A stretch of DNA of 64,000 nucleotides. Source: Paraglaciecola mesophila KMM 241 (lineage in GTDB: Bacteria; Pseudomonadota; Gammaproteobacteria; Enterobacterales; Alteromonadaceae). The stretch spans positions 1 to 64,000 of the forward strand of contig NZ_BAEP01000074.1 in the NCBI RefSeq assembly GCF_000315015.1, written 5' to 3'. Below are positions 37,504 to 47,762 of this stretch, piece by piece (the stretch's first letter is position 1; every line of letters starts with the position of its first letter). The notes under the pieces are model-generated. The model worked only from the letters and a program-made list of their open reading frames with translations, was not told the origin of the DNA and did no database searches. The position numbers and the translations under genes were made by a program.

Positions 37504-39033
37504 ATGGCTGTTATCCGTCAACAGGACTTTATCGATAGCATTGAAGATTCATTGCAGTTTATTTCCTATTATCACCCGTTAGATTATATCAAGGCCGTTG
37601 AAAAAGCCTATAACAAGGAAGAAAGCCAAGCCGCAAAAGACGCTATGGCGCAAATACTGATCAATTCACGTATGTCAGCCGAAGGTAAGCGTCCGTTATG
37701 TCAAGATACGGGCATAGTGACCTGTTTCGTAAAAATAGGTATGGGTGTTCAGTGGGATAAAACTGACCTGACGGTGCAGCAAATGGTTGATGAGGGAACG
37801 CGTCGCGCTTATAACAACAAAGAAAATCCGTTGCGTGCTTCCATCGTTTCAGACCCAGCGGGTGCGCGTAAAAATACCAAAGACAATACGCCAGCGGTTG
37901 TGCATATCGATACCGTACCGGGCGAAGGTATTGAAGTGATGATCGCGGCCAAAGGTGGCGGTTCAGAAAATAAATCTAAAATGGTGATGCTAAACCCCAA
38001 TGACAGCATTGCAGATTGGGTAGTGAAAACGTTGCCGACTATGGGGGCAGGGTGGTGTCCACCGGGCATGCTGGGAATAGGCATAGGTGGTACCGCTGAA
38101 AAATCAGCCGTTCTAGCCAAAGAAAGCTTGATGGATCCGGTAGATATCCAAGAACTAATGGACAGAGGCGCACAAACGACCGAAGAAAAACTGCGTCTTG
38201 AAATCTTCAAAAAAGTGAATGATTTAGGTATCGGCGCGCAAGGATTAGGCGGTCTAACAACCGTAGTTGATATTAAAATTAAATCATTGCCTACCCATGC
38301 CGCTTCATTGCCTGTGACTATGATCCCCAACTGCGCGGCAACCCGCCATGCGCATTTCCATCTTGATGGTACTGGCGCAGCAGAATTTACCCCACCTGAT
38401 TTAAACGATTGGCCTGAAGTGACGTGGGAAGTGAGTAAAGACACCCGCCGTGTTAATTTAGACGACGTCAAAAAAGAAGACATTCAAGAATGGAAAGTAG
38501 GCGAAACGGTATTGCTTTCTGGCAAGATGTTGACCGGACGTGATGCCGCTCACAAACGTATTCAAACCATGCTCGATAATGGCGAAGGCTTGCCAGACGG
38601 TGTGGATTTGACTGACCGCTTTATTTACTACGTGGGCCCAGTTGATGCGGTAGGTGACGAAGTTGTGGGACCTGCAGGCCCAACAACGGCCACCCGTATG
38701 GACAAATTCACCGATTTGATGCTTGAACAAACTGGCCTTATCGGCATGATTGGTAAAGCCGAACGTGGCCCAGCTACAGTTAGCAGTATTGCCAAGCACA
38801 AAGCCGTCTATTTGATGGCTGTTGGCGGTGCTGCTTACCTGGTGTCTAAAGCGATTAAGAAGTCACGTGTGGTGGCATTTGAAGATTTAGGGATGGAAGC
38901 CATCTATGAATTTGAAGTGAAAGACATGCCGGTTACTGTTGCAGTAGATAGCACAGGTGCCAATGCCCATGAAACTGGACCGGCAATTTGGAAGGTGAAG
39001 ATTCAAGAAGCAAACGCCAAAGCCGAAGCTTGA
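37504..39033 (+). CDS. fumA: Fumarate hydratase class I
   Basis: A 509-residue class I fumarase, an oxygen-sensitive [4Fe-4S] enzyme converting fumarate to malate in the TCA cycle. The N-terminal domain contains LCQDTGIVTCFVKIG and the cluster ligands, plus GGGSENKSKM and GAGWCPPG; the C-terminal beta domain (about 340-509) contains GPAGPTTATRMDKF and MIGKAERGP. Length is typical (E. coli FumA 548; related marine forms about 505-510). Whether it is a FumA or FumB ortholog cannot be told. An ATG at 37504 follows AGAGGCAACT, and a strong terminator follows. Confidence 0.94.
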   Translation: MAVIRQQDFIDSIEDSLQFISYYHPLDYIKAVEKAYNKEESQAAKDAMAQILINSRMSAEGKRPLCQDTGIVTCFVKIGMGVQWDKTDLTVQQMVDEGTRRAYNNKENPLRASIVSDPAGARKNTKDNTPAVVHIDTVPGEGIEVMIAAKGGGSENKSKMVMLNPNDSIADWVVKTLPTMGAGWCPPGMLGIGIGGTAEKSAVLAKESLMDPVDIQELMDRGAQTTEEKLRLEIFKKVNDLGIGAQGLGGLTTVVDIKIKSLPTHAASLPVTMIPNCAATRHAHFHLDGTGAAEFTPPDLNDWPEVTWEVSKDTRRVNLDDVKKEDIQEWKVGETVLLSGKMLTGRDAAHKRIQTMLDNGEGLPDGVDLTDRFIYYVGPVDAVGDEVVGPAGPTTATRMDKFTDLMLEQTGLIGMIGKAERGPATVSSIAKHKAVYLMAVGGAAYLVSKAIKKSRVVAFEDLGMEAIYEFEVKDMPVTVAVDSTGANAHETGPAIWKVKIQEANAKAEA

Positions 39034-39054
39034 TTTAGTAGGCTGACTTAGCAT

Positions 39055-39082
39055 AGGCGCCGTATTAATGGCGCCTTTTTTT
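39055..39082 (+). terminator. Rho-independent terminator after the fumarase gene
   Basis: AGGCGCC (39055-39061) pairs with GGCGCCT (39070-39076), followed by seven T residues. Confidence 0.93.
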
Positions 39083-39153
39083 ATGCTACATTCTGCGCCA
39101 ATACGCTTTGGTTTCTCCATTATATATTTTAGTTACAGGACCGCTTTTACCCT

Positions 39154-40710
39154 ATGAATTTTCTTGCACAATTCTCCTTTGATGATCCCAATTTATTAAT
39201 GTTACTTGGCGCGATCGCCGCCCTGGGTATCGTTAGCGGCTGGTGGATAAATACACTGTTATCACGTCGTAAGCATGCAGAAATAAAAAGCCAGTTAGAG
39301 CAACATTACCAACAAACGCAGGGTTATGTTCAGCAACAAATTTTAGATTTAAAAGAGGCACTGCATACGTCGAATAGCGAGAATACGCAGTTACGTCAGG
39401 TGCAGTTAAGTCAACAAAATGAACTAGGGCAGTTAACGCAGCAAGTCGCACGTATTCCTGTGCTTGAGCAAGATAGCAAGCGTTGGCAGGGGCATTATCA
39501 GCAAATTCAACAACACGCATCAGACTTGCGTGAAGAACTAGCGGAAAAAACGGCCCGTTTTGAACAAGAAAAACTAGCCAGTGACGAAAAGCTCGCATTA
39601 CTTGAATCATCAGAGCAACGTTTACAACAGCAGTTTGAGAACTTAGCAAATAAAATTTTCGAGCAAAAAAATAATTCATTCCAGCAGTCAAGCAAGGCAG
39701 GACTCGACGCCTTGCTGAGTCCGCTGAAAGACCAAATTGAAGGCTTTAAGAAGCAGGTTAGCGACCAGTACGTGAAAGAGGGGCAAGAAAGAGCCTCTCT
39801 TAAAACGGAAATCATGGGCTTAAAAGAGCTGAATCAACAAATCACCCAAGATGCGGCGGCACTGACTAAAGCTCTTAAAGGTGATAATAAGCAGCAAGGC
39901 AATTGGGGGGAAGTAGTACTTGAGCGGGTATTAAAAGAATCCGGCCTACGAGAAGGGCACGAATTTGATACCCAAGTCGCCCTTAAAAATGACAGTGGTA
40001 AAAGTTATCAGCCCGATGTAGTAGTGCACTTGCCAAACGACAAAGACGTGGTGATTGACTCAAAAGTGTCTCTTGCCGCTTATGAGCGCTATTTCAACGA
40101 AGAACATGAAGAATCACGCCAGGTTTATTTAAATCAACATGTTGCATCTTTGCGTAATCACATTAAAGAGTTAGGTAATAAGGATTATCAAGACTTAAAA
40201 GGTTTGAGAACACTGGATTATGTGTTGATGTTTATTCCTATTGAGCCCGCATTTTTGCTCGCTGCTGAACATGCTCCTGAGCTGGTTAAACTCGCCTTTG
40301 ATAATAATATTATGTTAGTCAGCCCAACGAATTTGCTGGTGGCGCTGCGCACTATCAACAATATTTGGCAGTACGAATATCAAAATCAAAACGCCCAGAA
40401 AATTGCTGCTAACGCAGGAAAATTGTATGACAAGTTTCATGGATTCGTCAGTGACATGGAAAAAGTGGGCAAATCGATGGAAGCTACTCAGCGTAATTAT
40501 GACGCCGCAATGAATAAGCTGACTACTGGTAAAGGCAACTTAATCCGCCAAGCAGAGCAATTTAAAGCCTTAGGAGTGCAATCGAATAAGAAACTTGATG
40601 CGCGCTTATTGCAGGAGGATGACATTGAACTGCCTGATAACGATCACCCCGAAGACACTGATAACTTGCTCAATGAGGCGCCTCGGCAAAATGATGAAAA
40701 ATTATCATGA
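39154..40710 (+). CDS. rmuC: DNA recombination protein RmuC
   Basis: A 518-residue protein: one N-terminal membrane helix (LLMLLGAIAALGIVSGWWIN), a long coiled coil (residues about 35-190, rich in Q and E), and a C-terminal RmuC nuclease-like domain beginning KGDNKQQGNWGEVVLERVLKE in family fashion, with DVVVHLPNDKDVVIDSKVSL, where the PD-(D/E)xK-type acidic residues lie. E. coli RmuC limits inversions at short inverted repeats. The stop overlaps the rluA start (ATGA). Confidence 0.95.
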   Translation: MNFLAQFSFDDPNLLMLLGAIAALGIVSGWWINTLLSRRKHAEIKSQLEQHYQQTQGYVQQQILDLKEALHTSNSENTQLRQVQLSQQNELGQLTQQVARIPVLEQDSKRWQGHYQQIQQHASDLREELAEKTARFEQEKLASDEKLALLESSEQRLQQQFENLANKIFEQKNNSFQQSSKAGLDALLSPLKDQIEGFKKQVSDQYVKEGQERASLKTEIMGLKELNQQITQDAAALTKALKGDNKQQGNWGEVVLERVLKESGLREGHEFDTQVALKNDSGKSYQPDVVVHLPNDKDVVIDSKVSLAAYERYFNEEHEESRQVYLNQHVASLRNHIKELGNKDYQDLKGLRTLDYVLMFIPIEPAFLLAAEHAPELVKLAFDNNIMLVSPTNLLVALRTINNIWQYEYQNQNAQKIAANAGKLYDKFHGFVSDMEKVGKSMEATQRNYDAAMNKLTTGKGNLIRQAEQFKALGVQSNKKLDARLLQEDDIELPDNDHPEDTDNLLNEAPRQNDEKLS

Positions 40711-41378
40711 CAGCCATAATAGATACTTTTATCGCGCCGCCTTGCAATGAGGCGGTCACGGTTTTGTATCAAGATGAATACCTGTTGGCGGTAAATAAAC
40801 CCAGTGGCTTGCTGAGTTTGTCGGGTAAAAACCCGCTGAATAAAGATTCAGTGCATTACCGTATAGTACAGGAATTTCCTACTGCTTTGATGGCACATCG
40901 TCTGGACTTTGGTACGTCAGGTGTACTGCTGCTGGCCCTTGATAAAAGTAGTAATGCTCAATTAACTAAGCAATTTCAGGCACGAACTGTGAAAAAGCGC
41001 TATATGGCTGTGTTACTAGGAAAGATTGAGCAGACTGAGGGCAGGGTGTCTGTGCCTATCGCGAAAGATCCGCCTAACTTCCCACGACAAAAAATATGCT
41101 ATGACACGGGCAAAGAAGCGATAAGTCATTATCGTGTCATTGAGTACTTTGACAACCCGCTGCGAACTCGCGTTGAGTTCACACCTGAAACGGGGCGTAC
41201 TCATCAGTTGCGGGTACATAGTTTTGCGATGGGACATCCCATTTTAGGGTGTGACCTATATGCGGATGGCGAGAGCGAGCAACTTGCTAAACGCCTTTTA
41301 CTTCATGCGTCCAGGATTGAATTTTTGCATCCCCAGTCAAACCAGCCCATGACAATTGAGACACCGTGCCGATTTTAA
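40707..41378 (+). CDS. rluA: Dual-specificity RNA pseudouridine synthase RluA
   Basis: A 223-residue pseudouridine synthase for 23S rRNA U746 and tRNA U32. Catalytic motif AHRLDFGTSG with Asp67. The RluA-specific segments NKPSGLLSLSG, KDSVHYRI, FPRQKICYDTGKEA and TGRTHQLRVHSFAMGHPILG match E. coli RluA (219 residues) in order. It overlaps rmuC by four bases. Confidence 0.94.
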   Translation: MTAIIDTFIAPPCNEAVTVLYQDEYLLAVNKPSGLLSLSGKNPLNKDSVHYRIVQEFPTALMAHRLDFGTSGVLLLALDKSSNAQLTKQFQARTVKKRYMAVLLGKIEQTEGRVSVPIAKDPPNFPRQKICYDTGKEAISHYRVIEYFDNPLRTRVEFTPETGRTHQLRVHSFAMGHPILGCDLYADGESEQLAKRLLLHASRIEFLHPQSNQPMTIETPCRF

Positions 41379-41700
41379 CATTCAGCCATCACATGGTCAT
41401 GTTTATATTCGGTTTGTTGATCTGAACATGGGCTAGTTAGTATTTTTTACACTCATTAATTTTAATGTCTCAAATGAGCGTCAATTTCTTGTATATCCCA
41501 AAGGCAAATCTGTTTATAATTTTTTTACCTAGTAGTGGTAAATTAAATTATCTCGCTGTGCGAATTTAGTTATCCGTTGATATGTTGCCAGTCAGCTTAA
41601 TTAACAGGAGCGTGCTCGTGCGGCAGATAGGTTTGAATACTTGCGAGTTGTATAGGTGTTTTTTTAGTTCGAAGTTTTTTTACCTCATGGAGTGAAACAT
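41379..41700. other. 322-bp AT-rich intergenic region upstream of the secreted esterase gene
   Basis: No coding frame or RNA gene was recognised. A weak CATGTT/AACATG inverted repeat lies near 41398-41430, followed at a distance by TATTTTTT, possibly a poor terminator for rluA. The rest probably holds the promoter of the gene at 41701; no clear -35/-10 pair stands out. Confidence 0.5.
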
Positions 41701-42999
41701 ATGAAAAGCAAGTATTTAATCAGTGCAGTGTTATTAATGAGCCCTGTGTCTGTAATGGCGAAGCATCATCATCAACAAGAAAATAGCGAGTGGCAAACCA
41801 TACCGGTTGCTTTCGAAATGGAAATTGTCGATGGGAATGGGCAGCCAAAAACTATCACTCCTTCCTGTGCATTTGATACAGTGCCAAATCCACTCGATGG
41901 TACTCCTCTGGACAATTCTTTCCGGTTTTATTTTAAAGAAGGTAAGAGCAAAAACGTGTTGGTCTTTTTTAATGGCGGCGGCTCCTGCTGGAATGATGCA
42001 ACCTGTGTAGCGTCTTTGGCATTGGCTAACGTGCCAGATGATCGCCCAACGTATAATCCTTCAGTGTTGCAAGAAAATTCTCCGGTGGATGCTGGTGGCG
42101 TGTTTGACGATGACAACAGACGAAACCCATTTAAAGATTGGAGTAAGGTTTTTATTCCATACTGTACCGGTGATTTGCATGCTGGTTCCAGTGAAGTAGC
42201 TTATACCGATGTGGACGGCAGTATCACCGGCTTTCCTGGAGCACCAGTAACGGTCAAACATAAAGGATTTGATAACTTTTTAGCGGTGCAAGAGTGGATG
42301 AAAAACCATTTTAAAGAAAAAAGAAGACATAGAAAGGCAATCGACAAAATGTTGGTCACGGGCTCTAGCGCAGGTGGCTATGGTGCGACTCTGAACTTCC
42401 CTTATCTGCAGGATGCTTTCCCTCGGGTTAAAATATCCTTATTAGCTGATGCTTCGGCGTCTATCGTCTCTGAGGGTTTTGTTAACGATGTGTTTCGTTC
42501 TGGCAGTCCCTGGAATTTCGAAAATACCTTACCTAGCATTTTTAGAAGTGGTCTTGGCACTTATACCGCGGCGGATTTAAACGTAGATTTGTTTCAGCGT
42601 TTGTCATATCGCTACCCGCGTAATCGGTTCGCTCAATACACGACTGAATTTGATGGGGTTCAAGTGCTATTCAACAAAGTAATGGATCAAATCGATCAGG
42701 GCAATACCAATCCTTTCACTTGGGCTTTGCAGCCAAGCGATTACCTGTACTTTGCCGAGTGGAATGCACGGATGACCGCCTCTTTCGAGCAGTTAGCAGA
42801 TACCACTCGCAATTATCAGTATTACATTGGTCAAGGCTCGATTCACACCATAATGACAGATGATTTTGCCACCGACGAGGTGCCTCATCCATTTTATGAC
42901 GAGCGAAGCGCTCGCGGTATTAGATTTACCACTTGGCTGAATTATTTTGTGAATAGCAGGTGGTTTTACCCTATTAGCTTGGCCTATCAAGGTGATTAG
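41701..42999 (+). CDS. Secreted pectin-acetylesterase-family (Notum-like) serine hydrolase
   Basis: A 432-residue exported protein: signal peptide MKSKYLISAVLLMSPVSVMA, then a histidine-rich mature start (KHHHQQ). The alpha/beta-hydrolase core shows the oxyanion segment VLVFFNGGGSCWND, the HAGSSEV segment, and the nucleophile elbow TGSSAGGYGA (Ser at about residue 222), all typical of plant pectin acetylesterases and related bacterial proteins. A candidate catalytic His is in QGSIHTIM. It would deacetylate polysaccharide or a related ester outside the cytoplasm; the substrate is unproven. ATG at 41701 has GGAG eight bases upstream, better than GTG at 41692. It stands alone between rluA and pnp. 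Confidence 0.82.
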   Translation: MKSKYLISAVLLMSPVSVMAKHHHQQENSEWQTIPVAFEMEIVDGNGQPKTITPSCAFDTVPNPLDGTPLDNSFRFYFKEGKSKNVLVFFNGGGSCWNDATCVASLALANVPDDRPTYNPSVLQENSPVDAGGVFDDDNRRNPFKDWSKVFIPYCTGDLHAGSSEVAYTDVDGSITGFPGAPVTVKHKGFDNFLAVQEWMKNHFKEKRRHRKAIDKMLVTGSSAGGYGATLNFPYLQDAFPRVKISLLADASASIVSEGFVNDVFRSGSPWNFENTLPSIFRSGLGTYTAADLNVDLFQRLSYRYPRNRFAQYTTEFDGVQVLFNKVMDQIDQGNTNPFTWALQPSDYLYFAEWNARMTASFEQLADTTRNYQYYIGQGSIHTIMTDDFATDEVPHPFYDERSARGIRFTTWLNYFVNSRWFYPISLAYQGD

Positions 43000-43353
43000 C
43001 GCTTCATCATAACGTTAGAATGCTTTTAGAATTATGCACCATAGGTTATCTATTGATCTATGGTGTTTTTAATTGGGCTCCATTTCTGGTTCAGTTGCAA
43101 TTAACTCTTTGCTGATAATGTGCTTAAAGGATCGCGCGCTAACTGCTTGGCTTAACATTATTGTCTTGAATTTATACACAAAACTTCATCAGAACGTCAC
43201 TTAATGGCCAGAACGCATATCGCGTTACATTAAATGCCTATTTTTCAGGGTTATTTCCCCTCAGTTGCTGTTTTTAAGGCGGCCTTACCGCTATACTATG
43301 CGCCGCATTTAAAAGCGATAAAGAAAGCATTAGTTAAAATTTAAAGGAAAATA
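43000..43353. other. 354-bp intergenic region upstream of pnp; rpsO is absent
   Basis: It holds the esterase terminator (43037-43070) and the presumed pnp leader. No frame encoding ribosomal protein S15 was found on either strand. A TATACT hexamer at 43292-43297 is a candidate -10 for pnp but no good -35 lies at 16-18 bp. No tRNA is seen. Confidence 0.55.
43037..43070 (+). terminator. Terminator after the secreted esterase gene
   Basis: CACCATAG (43037-43044) pairs with CTATGGTG (43058-43065) and is followed by TTTTT. Confidence 0.85.
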
Positions 43354-45465
43354 ATGACTCCTATTACTAAATCATTTCAGTATGGTCAGCATACTGTCAC
43401 GCTAGAAACGGGCGTAATCGCTCGTCAAGCAACCGCTGCTGTTATGGCAAGCATGGACGACACATCAGTGTTGGTTTCTGTTGTTGGTAAAAAAGACACC
43501 AAGCCAGGCCAAGACTTCTTTCCGTTGACGGTTAACTACCAAGAAAGAACGTACGCTGCGGGTAAAATCCCAGGTGGTTTCTTTAAGCGTGAAGGTCGCC
43601 CTTCTGAATACGAAACACTCACGTCTCGTTTGATTGACCGTCCAATTCGTCCATTGTTCCCTGACGGGTTCATGAACGAAGTACAAATCATAGTGACGGT
43701 TGTTTCAGCTAACCCTGAAATTCCAACTGACATCATCTCGCTAATCGGTACGTCTGCCGCACTTGCTATCTCAGGTATGCCTTTCAATGGTCCTGTTGGT
43801 GCTGCGCGTGTTGGTTACACTGATGGCCAATATGTACTTAATACACGTACTTCTGAGCTTGAAACTAGCCAACTAGACTTAGTGGTTGCCGGTACTAAAG
43901 GCGCAGTATTGATGGTTGAGTCAGAAGCTGAAGTATTGTCTGAAGACGTGATGCTAGGTGCCGTTATGTTCGGTCACGAGCAAATGCAAACCGTGGTTAA
44001 TGCAGTGACTGAATTTGCTGCTGAAGTTAACACGCCTAAGTGGGATTGGGTTGCTGAGCCTGCTAACGTCACACTTAAAGACAAAATTAAAGCACTCGCT
44101 GAAGCTGAAATGACAGAGGCGTATCAAATCTCTGACAAGATGGCGCGTAAAGACGCTATCGTTGCCTTAACGGATAAGACCGTTGCTGCGATTGTTGAAG
44201 CGGATGCAGAGCAAGACGCTAAAGAAGTATCTGAGCTACTACATGAGCTTGAAAGTGACGTAGTACGTTCACGTATTCTTGCTGGTCAACCGCGTATTGA
44301 TGGTCGCGACCCAGCGATGATCCGTGCACTTGACGTAGCAACAGGTATTTTGCCACGTACTCACGGTTCAGCTTTGTTCACTCGAGGTGAAACACAAGCC
44401 ATCGTTGCCGCTACCCTTGGGACCGAGCGTGACGCACAGATGATTGACGGCCTAAACGGTAAAGTGGATAGCCGCTTCATGTTGCATTACAACTTCCCTC
44501 CTTACTGTGTAGGCGAGACAGGTTTTGTTGGTTCACCTAAGCGTCGCGAAATCGGCCACGGTCGTCTAGCAAAACGTGGTATTCAAGCGGTTATGCCGTC
44601 TGAAAAAGAATTCCCGTACGTAGTACGTGTAGTGTCTGAAATCACTGAATCAAACGGTTCGTCTTCAATGGCATCAGTTTGTGGTACGTCTTTGGCATTG
44701 ATGGATGCGGGTGTTCCAATTAAGGCATCAGTAGCTGGTATTGCTATGGGTCTTGTGAAAAACGATGAAAACTTCGTTGTTCTTTCTGACATCTTGGGTG
44801 ACGAAGATCACCTTGGTGACATGGACTTTAAAGTAGCGGGTACCACTGAAGGTATTACTGCGCTTCAGATGGATATCAAAATCGAAGGTATCACTCAAGA
44901 AATCATGCAAGTTGCTTTGAAACAAGCAAAAGAAGCGCGTTTGCATATTTTAGGTGTGATGGACCAAGCGATTTCTGGTCACCGTGATGAAATGTCTGAA
45001 TTCGCTCCGCGTATTTACACATTGAAAATCGACCAAGATAAAATCCGTGACGTTATCGGTAAAGGCGGCGCAATGATCCGTTCTATTACTGAAGCATCTG
45101 ACACTAACATCGAAATCGAAGATGATGGCACAATCAAAATCTTCGCTACCGAGCGTGCTAAAGCTGATATCGCTATCAGCAAAATTGAGCAAGTGACGGC
45201 TGATGTTGAAGCAGGCAAAACCTACGAAGGTAAAGTGACGCGTATCGTTGATTTCGGTGCGTTCGTTGAAATCTTACCGGGTAAAGAAGGTCTAGTACAC
45301 ATTTCACAAATCGCTCATGAGCGCGTGAATAAAGTGGCTGACCATCTTAGCGAAGGTCAAATCATCAACGTTAAAGTGATGGAAATTGACCGTCAAAACC
45401 GTGTTCGTTTGAGCATCAAAGAATTGCTAGAAAAGCCAGCAGCACCTGCTGAAGGCAACGAGTAA
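43354..45465 (+). CDS. pnp: Polyribonucleotide nucleotidyltransferase
   Basis: A 703-residue PNPase, a phosphorolytic 3'-5' exonuclease of the RNA degradosome. Two RNase PH-like domains (about 1-230 and 310-550), a KH domain with the GxxG loop [10 protein letters not shown] (about 565-574), and a C-terminal S1 domain ([21 protein letters not shown]). ATG preceded by AAAGGA. Codon use (GGT, CGT, GAA, strongly biased) indicates high expression. It is not preceded by rpsO, its usual partner. A strong terminator follows. Confidence 0.97.
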   Translation: MTPITKSFQYGQHTVTLETGVIARQATAAVMASMDDTSVLVSVVGKKDTKPGQDFFPLTVNYQERTYAAGKIPGGFFKREGRPSEYETLTSRLIDRPIRPLFPDGFMNEVQIIVTVVSANPEIPTDIISLIGTSAALAISGMPFNGPVGAARVGYTDGQYVLNTRTSELETSQLDLVVAGTKGAVLMVESEAEVLSEDVMLGAVMFGHEQMQTVVNAVTEFAAEVNTPKWDWVAEPANVTLKDKIKALAEAEMTEAYQISDKMARKDAIVALTDKTVAAIVEADAEQDAKEVSELLHELESDVVRSRILAGQPRIDGRDPAMIRALDVATGILPRTHGSALFTRGETQAIVAATLGTERDAQMIDGLNGKVDSRFMLHYNFPPYCVGETGFVGSPKRREIGHGRLAKRGIQAVMPSEKEFPYVVRVVSEITESNGSSSMASVCGTSLALMDAGVPIKASVAGIAMGLVKNDENFVVLSDILGDEDHLGDMDFKVAGTTEGITALQMDIKIEGITQEIMQVALKQAKEARLHILGVMDQAISGHRDEMSEFAPRIYTLKIDQDKIRDVIGKGGAMIRSITEASDTNIEIEDDGTIKIFATERAKADIAISKIEQVTADVEAGKTYEGKVTRIVDFGAFVEILPGKEGLVHISQIAHERVNKVADHLSEGQIINVKVMEIDRQNRVRLSIKELLEKPAAPAEGNE

Positions 45466-45527
45466 TCGTTTAGCAATTTAGTGCGGTAGGTATCTGTAAG
45501 CTAGCTACTGCGCTAACGAGATTTTAG

Positions 45528-45552
45528 AAGGGAGCCGTCGGCTCCCTTTTTT
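45528..45552 (+). terminator. Rho-independent terminator after pnp
   Basis: GGGAGCC (45530-45536) pairs with GGCTCCC (45540-45546) around a three-base loop, followed by six T residues. Confidence 0.94.
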
Positions 45553-45615
45553 ATTGTCTACTGATATGTTTTGAATTGGTGCTATGAACTTCGATCACCG
45601 ATGATTATCCAGCGG

Positions 45616-46455
45616 TTAGCGAATGACTTGTTCTAACGTGTGAGACTGGCCTGGCAATACTTGATGGCCCTGGGTCACGGCGGTTTCAACGCAGAGCATT
45701 TTTTGAAAGCCATCGTCTTCCATGTCTTGCATACCCACTGACTTTTCAGACCATGGGTTCCACACCACTATGCTATCGTGACCGGCAGACTCGATATGCG
45801 TCAGGTGATTGCCTGAGGTTATGGCTAATTCCTTCGGCGTGGCTAAATGCACTCTGTCAGTTTCCTGATTAAATCGATAAGGGTTAGGGGTATCAAAGCG
45901 CTTGAAGTCTTGTAGTTTGTCTAAGTATTCACCTGTCAGCCCAGTCAATTCACAGTCATTGATATCATCGACATGAAAATAAGTGTGCAACGCGCCGGTA
46001 TAATTAAATGCGCTATCACCCGTATTTTCGGTGACCAACTGAATACGAAGTTCAGCGCCCACGGTAATGATCATAGTTAATTGTGCTTGGCCGTCAAAGC
46101 CTAGGCCAGTCGTTATACTAGGTCTAAGGCTGATCTTGGTGCATTGTTCAGAGTCTTGGCAGTCAACGATGTGCCAGTTCTGATTACGCACGTAACCATG
46201 GGAGCTTAACTCAGCGTTGGTGGCATGAGCGCCAAACCAAGGCCAACAAATAGGGATCCCGCCACGTATAGGATGCTTACCATCGAGCAATGCATTTTTA
46301 CTCAACCATAGGCGTTGCACCTTATCGTGCTTGGGAGTGAAACTGAGAATATGCGCACCAAACAATGAAATGGTCGCATGAGCATGCTCATTATCAATAA
46401 TGAGCATTTCGATGTCGTCTTGGGGAAGCAAAGAAGCGGTGTTGCAAAGGTGCAT
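45616..46455 (-). CDS. yeaD: D-hexose-6-phosphate mutarotase
   Basis: A 279-residue aldose-1-epimerase-like protein of the YeaD group, interconverting anomers of glucose-6-phosphate and related sugars. The core motifs RGGIPICWPWFGAH, SSHGYVRNQNWHI, ALHTYFHV and VVWNPWSEKS are present, including the catalytic histidine and the late glutamate in CVETAV. It follows gapA on the same strand, as in E. coli, but a strong terminator separates them, so its expression may depend on read-through or its own promoter. Confidence 0.93.
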   Translation of the reverse strand: MHLCNTASLLPQDDIEMLIIDNEHAHATISLFGAHILSFTPKHDKVQRLWLSKNALLDGKHPIRGGIPICWPWFGAHATNAELSSHGYVRNQNWHIVDCQDSEQCTKISLRPSITTGLGFDGQAQLTMIITVGAELRIQLVTENTGDSAFNYTGALHTYFHVDDINDCELTGLTGEYLDKLQDFKRFDTPNPYRFNQETDRVHLATPKELAITSGNHLTHIESAGHDSIVVWNPWSEKSVGMQDMEDDGFQKMLCVETAVTQGHQVLPGQSHTLEQVIR

Positions 46456-46472
46456 AGAAGAGTCCTTGAGAT

Positions 46473-46510
46473 CAAAAAAAGGCAGTCACCTAGTGTAGAT
46501 GACTGCCTTT
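46473..46510 (-). terminator. Terminator of gapA
   Basis: On the minus strand TGCC-type arms GGCAGTCA and TGACTGCC (plus-strand 46481-46488 and 46500-46507) form an 8-bp stem extended by A/T pairs, followed by a run of seven T. It lies 22 bp after the gapA stop. Confidence 0.93.
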
Positions 46511-46531
46511 TCACAATAAAGATAAGTTAGC

Positions 46532-47583
<1,052 letters not shown>

Positions 47584-47593
47584 ATTGTGAAAT

Positions 47594-47633
47594 ATAATTA
47601 CGAAATTATGGACTAAATGGATAAATAAGGCAA
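47594..47633 (-). promoter_or_regulatory. Predicted gapA promoter with a palindrome over the -10 region
   Basis: On the minus strand TTGCCT (47633-47628) and CATAAT (47610-47605) are spaced by exactly 17 bp, matching sigma70 hexamers at 4/6 and 5/6 positions. A palindrome ATAATT-4-AATTAT (47594-47609) overlaps the -10 and presumed start site, a position suited to a repressor. The central glycolysis regulator HexR is a possible ligand by analogy, but the sequence does not fit its published consensus well. Confidence 0.55.
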
Positions 47634-47762
47634 AATAATCCCTCGAAAATGTTATTTTGTTACAGTTTTATTTAATGCAAACGTATTCAACTTCGCCTGA
47701 CGTTGGCTTTGATTGATAATAGTAAGCTGAACATAGTCCCCATTTATAGGAATTACACATTA

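Noticed and set aside
37809-38483. 224-residue leftward open frame
   Set aside because: It is antisense to the fumarase gene; serine-rich low-complexity translation typical of a reverse frame of a well-coded gene.
43071-43353. rpsO hidden in the gap before pnp
   Set aside because: Neither strand encodes the S15 protein; the sequence has frequent stops in all frames.
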